Below are positions 61,882 to 64,000 of a stretch of DNA of 64,000 nt, one piece after another (the first letter of the stretch is position 1; every line of letters starts with the position of its first letter). Source of the DNA: Edaphobacter modestus. Lineage in GTDB: Bacteria > Acidobacteriota > Terriglobia > Terriglobales > Acidobacteriaceae. Under the pieces are notes generated by a model, which saw only the letters and a program-made list of their open reading frames with translations, was not told where the DNA came from and ran no database searches. The position numbers and the translations under genes are program-made. Location of the stretch: positions 620,001 through 684,000 of the forward strand of contig NZ_SHKW01000001.1 in the NCBI RefSeq assembly GCF_004217555.1. The letters run 5' to 3'.

Positions 61882-63786
61882 TTAAGGCGTAGCCGTTTTA
61901 AAAGGAACGACCGCCCGAACACTCGTTCCGACGCCAACCGTAGAGTCGATTGTAAATACACCACCCAACAGGTATATCCTCTCCCGCATACTGATCAGGC
62001 CCAGCCCTGCCGCCCTCTTCGATTCTTCGACGTTGAACCCAGAGCCATCATCCCGAACGCTGAGACTGAGTCCCTCAACTGTACCGGTCATCTCCACCTG
62101 TACCGTTCTTGCGCCACTGTGTTTTGCCACATTACGGAGGGACTCCTGGACGATTCGAAGAAACGTAAGAGCTATATCGTTCGCTAACGACCTGGGAATG
62201 TTCGAGCATGCGCACGTCACCTTGATTGGGAACTCTTCAGAGAACTCCCGGCACAGTTTTGTGATTGCGACCGTCAGGCCCAGGTATTCCAATTCGGAAG
62301 AATGAAGTTGATGCGACAGACGTCCGACGTGAATGCCTATCTCTGTCAGCTTGTCGCTGAATATCTTAATCGCAGATTTGTTTGACCCCGATTCTGACCC
62401 AGGCGAAGTCGAAGCTCTTTGCATCTGGATGCCCAGTAACGCTATCTCCTGACCTATACCGTCATGGAGTTCGCGAGCGATGCGGCCACGCTCCTCTTCT
62501 TGTGCAACCATCAGACGCCGACACAGTTCACGTTTGGCTATCTCCTCTTCCTTTCGGTCATGAATATCGAGACAACATCCAATGTATCCAGCAAATGTAC
62601 CGTCGGGCAGGAATCGGGGGGAGCCAGTATCACTTATCCAGTGATACTCGCCATCATGTCGCCGCAACCGGTACTCCACAGAGAAGGGCGCCCGATTATC
62701 GAAGGCTTCGATGTAAAGCTTCATGCACCTCTGGAGATCGTCCGGGTGCACACCAGTTGCCCATCCGTTACCTAACTCTTCCTCGATCGATCTCCCAGTG
62801 AAAGCTAACCACCCGCGATTGAAGTCAGTGCAGAGCTTGTCGACATCCGCCATCCACATCATGATTGGAGCACCATCGGCCATAGACCGAAAGCGTTCCT
62901 CACTTTCTCGGAGCATCTGTTCGTAAAATCGTATTTCAGTTACGTCGGGTAGCGTTCCCACGACAGAAAGAGATTTGTTATGAGAGTCATACCTGGGTCG
63001 TCCTGACTCTACTACGATCCGCTCCTCTCCATTGGGCCGTACGATCCAAGGCTCTTCGCTGGAGGGTTGGTTCGCTTCCGAGATTGTTCTCATTTTTGCA
63101 ATGTATTGCAGATCGTCACCGGAGTCTGTCAGACGGCCTATTGGAACAGGCTTTTCTATAGACAAACCCAGAATGCAGCACATTTCATCGGACCATCGTG
63201 CCTTTTCTTGAGTAAGGGCACATATCCAACTACCGCATTGAGCGATGGTTGGAACTTCACGAAGCCGAGCTTCGCTCTCATTCAAGTATCGCCTGGTCGC
63301 TCTCTTCTTCGCTCGTTGCGTCAAGAGGATGATCGGCAATATTTGCACGAGCAGCGGAATTCCGCCAAAGATGCCAAAGATATAGAGATCGTACGCCTCA
63401 GTAGGTGTAGGCTGGCGGTTCAGCACTATGCTCCTGGCGGGTAGATTACGAGACTTGATATACCAACGTTCCAGCACTCGCCGATCAAACAAATAATAGA
63501 TCTTTTGCTGGAAGCGAGGGTTTGGAAACAGTGTGGTCTTCAGGTATTCGACATATGGTTCGATCCGGTGCATCGTCTGCCTTTCAATCACATCGCGGGT
63601 CTCATGATCAACGAGGGGGACGGCAGCTGACGATGGTCCTAACTCATTGAGGAACAAGACACGCCGATTATCCGGCGAGTCTGCGATCGCTGCCGACTGC
63701 CAAAGTAGGCAGGAAGCGAATAAAAGCGCAGCGCGGCGGAGCCGGGAAGGGCTTACATATCGCGAAAACAACTTGTTGATATCCAT
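61882..63786 (-). CDS. PAS-domain sensor histidine kinase with shortened periplasmic region
   Basis: A membrane sensor of about 634 residues (a start at 63825 would give 647). A signal/TM segment (AALLFASCLLWQSAAIA) is followed by ~100 periplasmic residues, a TM at about 135-155, a linker, two PAS-like domains (the second with WLAFTGRSIEEELGNGW...HPDDL and GEYHWISDTGSPRFLPDG), HisKA_3 with His in RELHDGIGQE, and an ATPase domain (SLRNVAKHSGA, RDDGSGF, GLGLISMRERI). The periplasmic part starts like an ABC-substrate-binding sensor (RRVLFLNELG...YVEYLKTTLF) but then jumps directly to its end (VLERWYIKSRNLPARSIVLNRQPT). About 200 residues of that domain appear to be missing in frame. No regulator gene is adjacent in the window. 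Confidence 0.88.
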   Translation of the reverse strand: MDINKLFSRYVSPSRLRRAALLFASCLLWQSAAIADSPDNRRVLFLNELGPSSAAVPLVDHETRDVIERQTMHRIEPYVEYLKTTLFPNPRFQQKIYYLFDRRVLERWYIKSRNLPARSIVLNRQPTPTEAYDLYIFGIFGGIPLLVQILPIILLTQRAKKRATRRYLNESEARLREVPTIAQCGSWICALTQEKARWSDEMCCILGLSIEKPVPIGRLTDSGDDLQYIAKMRTISEANQPSSEEPWIVRPNGEERIVVESGRPRYDSHNKSLSVVGTLPDVTEIRFYEQMLRESEERFRSMADGAPIMMWMADVDKLCTDFNRGWLAFTGRSIEEELGNGWATGVHPDDLQRCMKLYIEAFDNRAPFSVEYRLRRHDGEYHWISDTGSPRFLPDGTFAGYIGCCLDIHDRKEEEIAKRELCRRLMVAQEEERGRIARELHDGIGQEIALLGIQMQRASTSPGSESGSNKSAIKIFSDKLTEIGIHVGRLSHQLHSSELEYLGLTVAITKLCREFSEEFPIKVTCACSNIPRSLANDIALTFLRIVQESLRNVAKHSGARTVQVEMTGTVEGLSLSVRDDGSGFNVEESKRAAGLGLISMRERIYLLGGVFTIDSTVGVGTSVRAVVPFKTATP

Positions 63787-64000
63787 ACACGTTAGCGGTC
63801 TCCGTTGGCCTGGTACGTCGCCCATGAATCTTTAGGGAACTCCACGGTGTGCCGGGTGCGTCTGGGGGATATTCCGGTTCATCAACCTCGGAGGCTGATT
63901 CCACAAAACACTACGGTGGGCGCTGATTGTTTCACAACAAGACAATGTAATCAAATTTGAGAGACCCTGATTGCGTCAAGAAACCAGGACGCATTGGATC

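Overview
This 64 kb window most likely comes from an Acidobacteriota chromosome, in the Terriglobia group (Granulicella, Terriglobus or Edaphobacter relatives). This is inferred from three things: a compact hopanoid operon (ispH-shc-hpnH-X-hpnA-hpnG-alcohol dehydrogenase), several protein types common in that group (beta-propeller/Y_Y_Y sensor kinases, BON/glycine-zipper envelope proteins, fused YncE/phosphoesterases), and moderately high GC. No rRNA or marker-gene comparison could be run, so the taxonomy is an inference. Most of the window is ordinary chromosome. The accessory parts are the ~12.4-14.4 kb IS110/integrase remnant next to tRNA-fMet, and the last 3 kb with a broken acyltransferase and a shortened sensor kinase.

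Layout. 0-2.3 kb: the 3' part of a large phosphoesterase and a small lysine-rich protein. 2.85-12.4 kb, minus strand: a sensor kinase/NarL regulator pair followed by an RND efflux operon (pump, adaptor, outer-membrane lipoprotein channel). 12.4-14.5 kb: an IS110-family element with a strongly structured left end, a frameshifted phage-type integrase tail, and tRNA-fMet with a clear sigma70 promoter. 14.6-23.3 kb: a BON/glycine-zipper protein, a PpiD/SurA-type foldase, malQ, a single-domain dehydrogenase and two MacB-like permeases without an ATPase. 23.5-29.3 kb: a hydrolase, an MsbA/MdlB-type ABC exporter, a DUF1223 protein, recN and a 48-residue metallothionein. 29.5-37.1 kb: isoprenoid and hopanoid genes. 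37.1-41.5 kb: an NtrC-type regulator with a PDZ-containing membrane kinase. 41.7-52.6 kb: two hydrolases, an M20 peptidase, dnaE, a DUF885 peptidase, an outer-membrane protein and accA. 52.6-59.7 kb: a degenerate CPBP protein, small unknowns, an amidinotransferase-fold hydrolase, pyrF, an RlpA-like protein, and thiD-X-thiS. 59.7-64 kb: a glycosyltransferase, the acyltransferase pseudogene and a PAS sensor kinase.

How the genes work together. The hopanoid block can make diploptene from squalene (Shc), add adenosine (HpnH), and remove adenine (HpnG). The alcohol dehydrogenase directly after hpnG is placed where a reductase of the resulting ribosyl-hopane would be expected. The kinase/regulator pair at 8.8-12.4 kb lies directly upstream of the RND pump operon on the same strand, and an inverted repeat with NarL-like half-sites lies in the gap, so it probably controls the pump.

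General observations. Six genes whose starts lack a convincing Shine-Dalgarno sequence have a TANNNT hexamer 6-9 nt before the start codon, which is the expected signature of leaderless mRNAs. The most interesting items are the structured IS110 left end (a possible bridge-RNA locus), the hopanoid dehydrogenase and its 148-residue neighbour, the leaderless pattern, the unannotated metallothionein, and a ThiS with 13 extra residues after its Gly-Gly-Gly.
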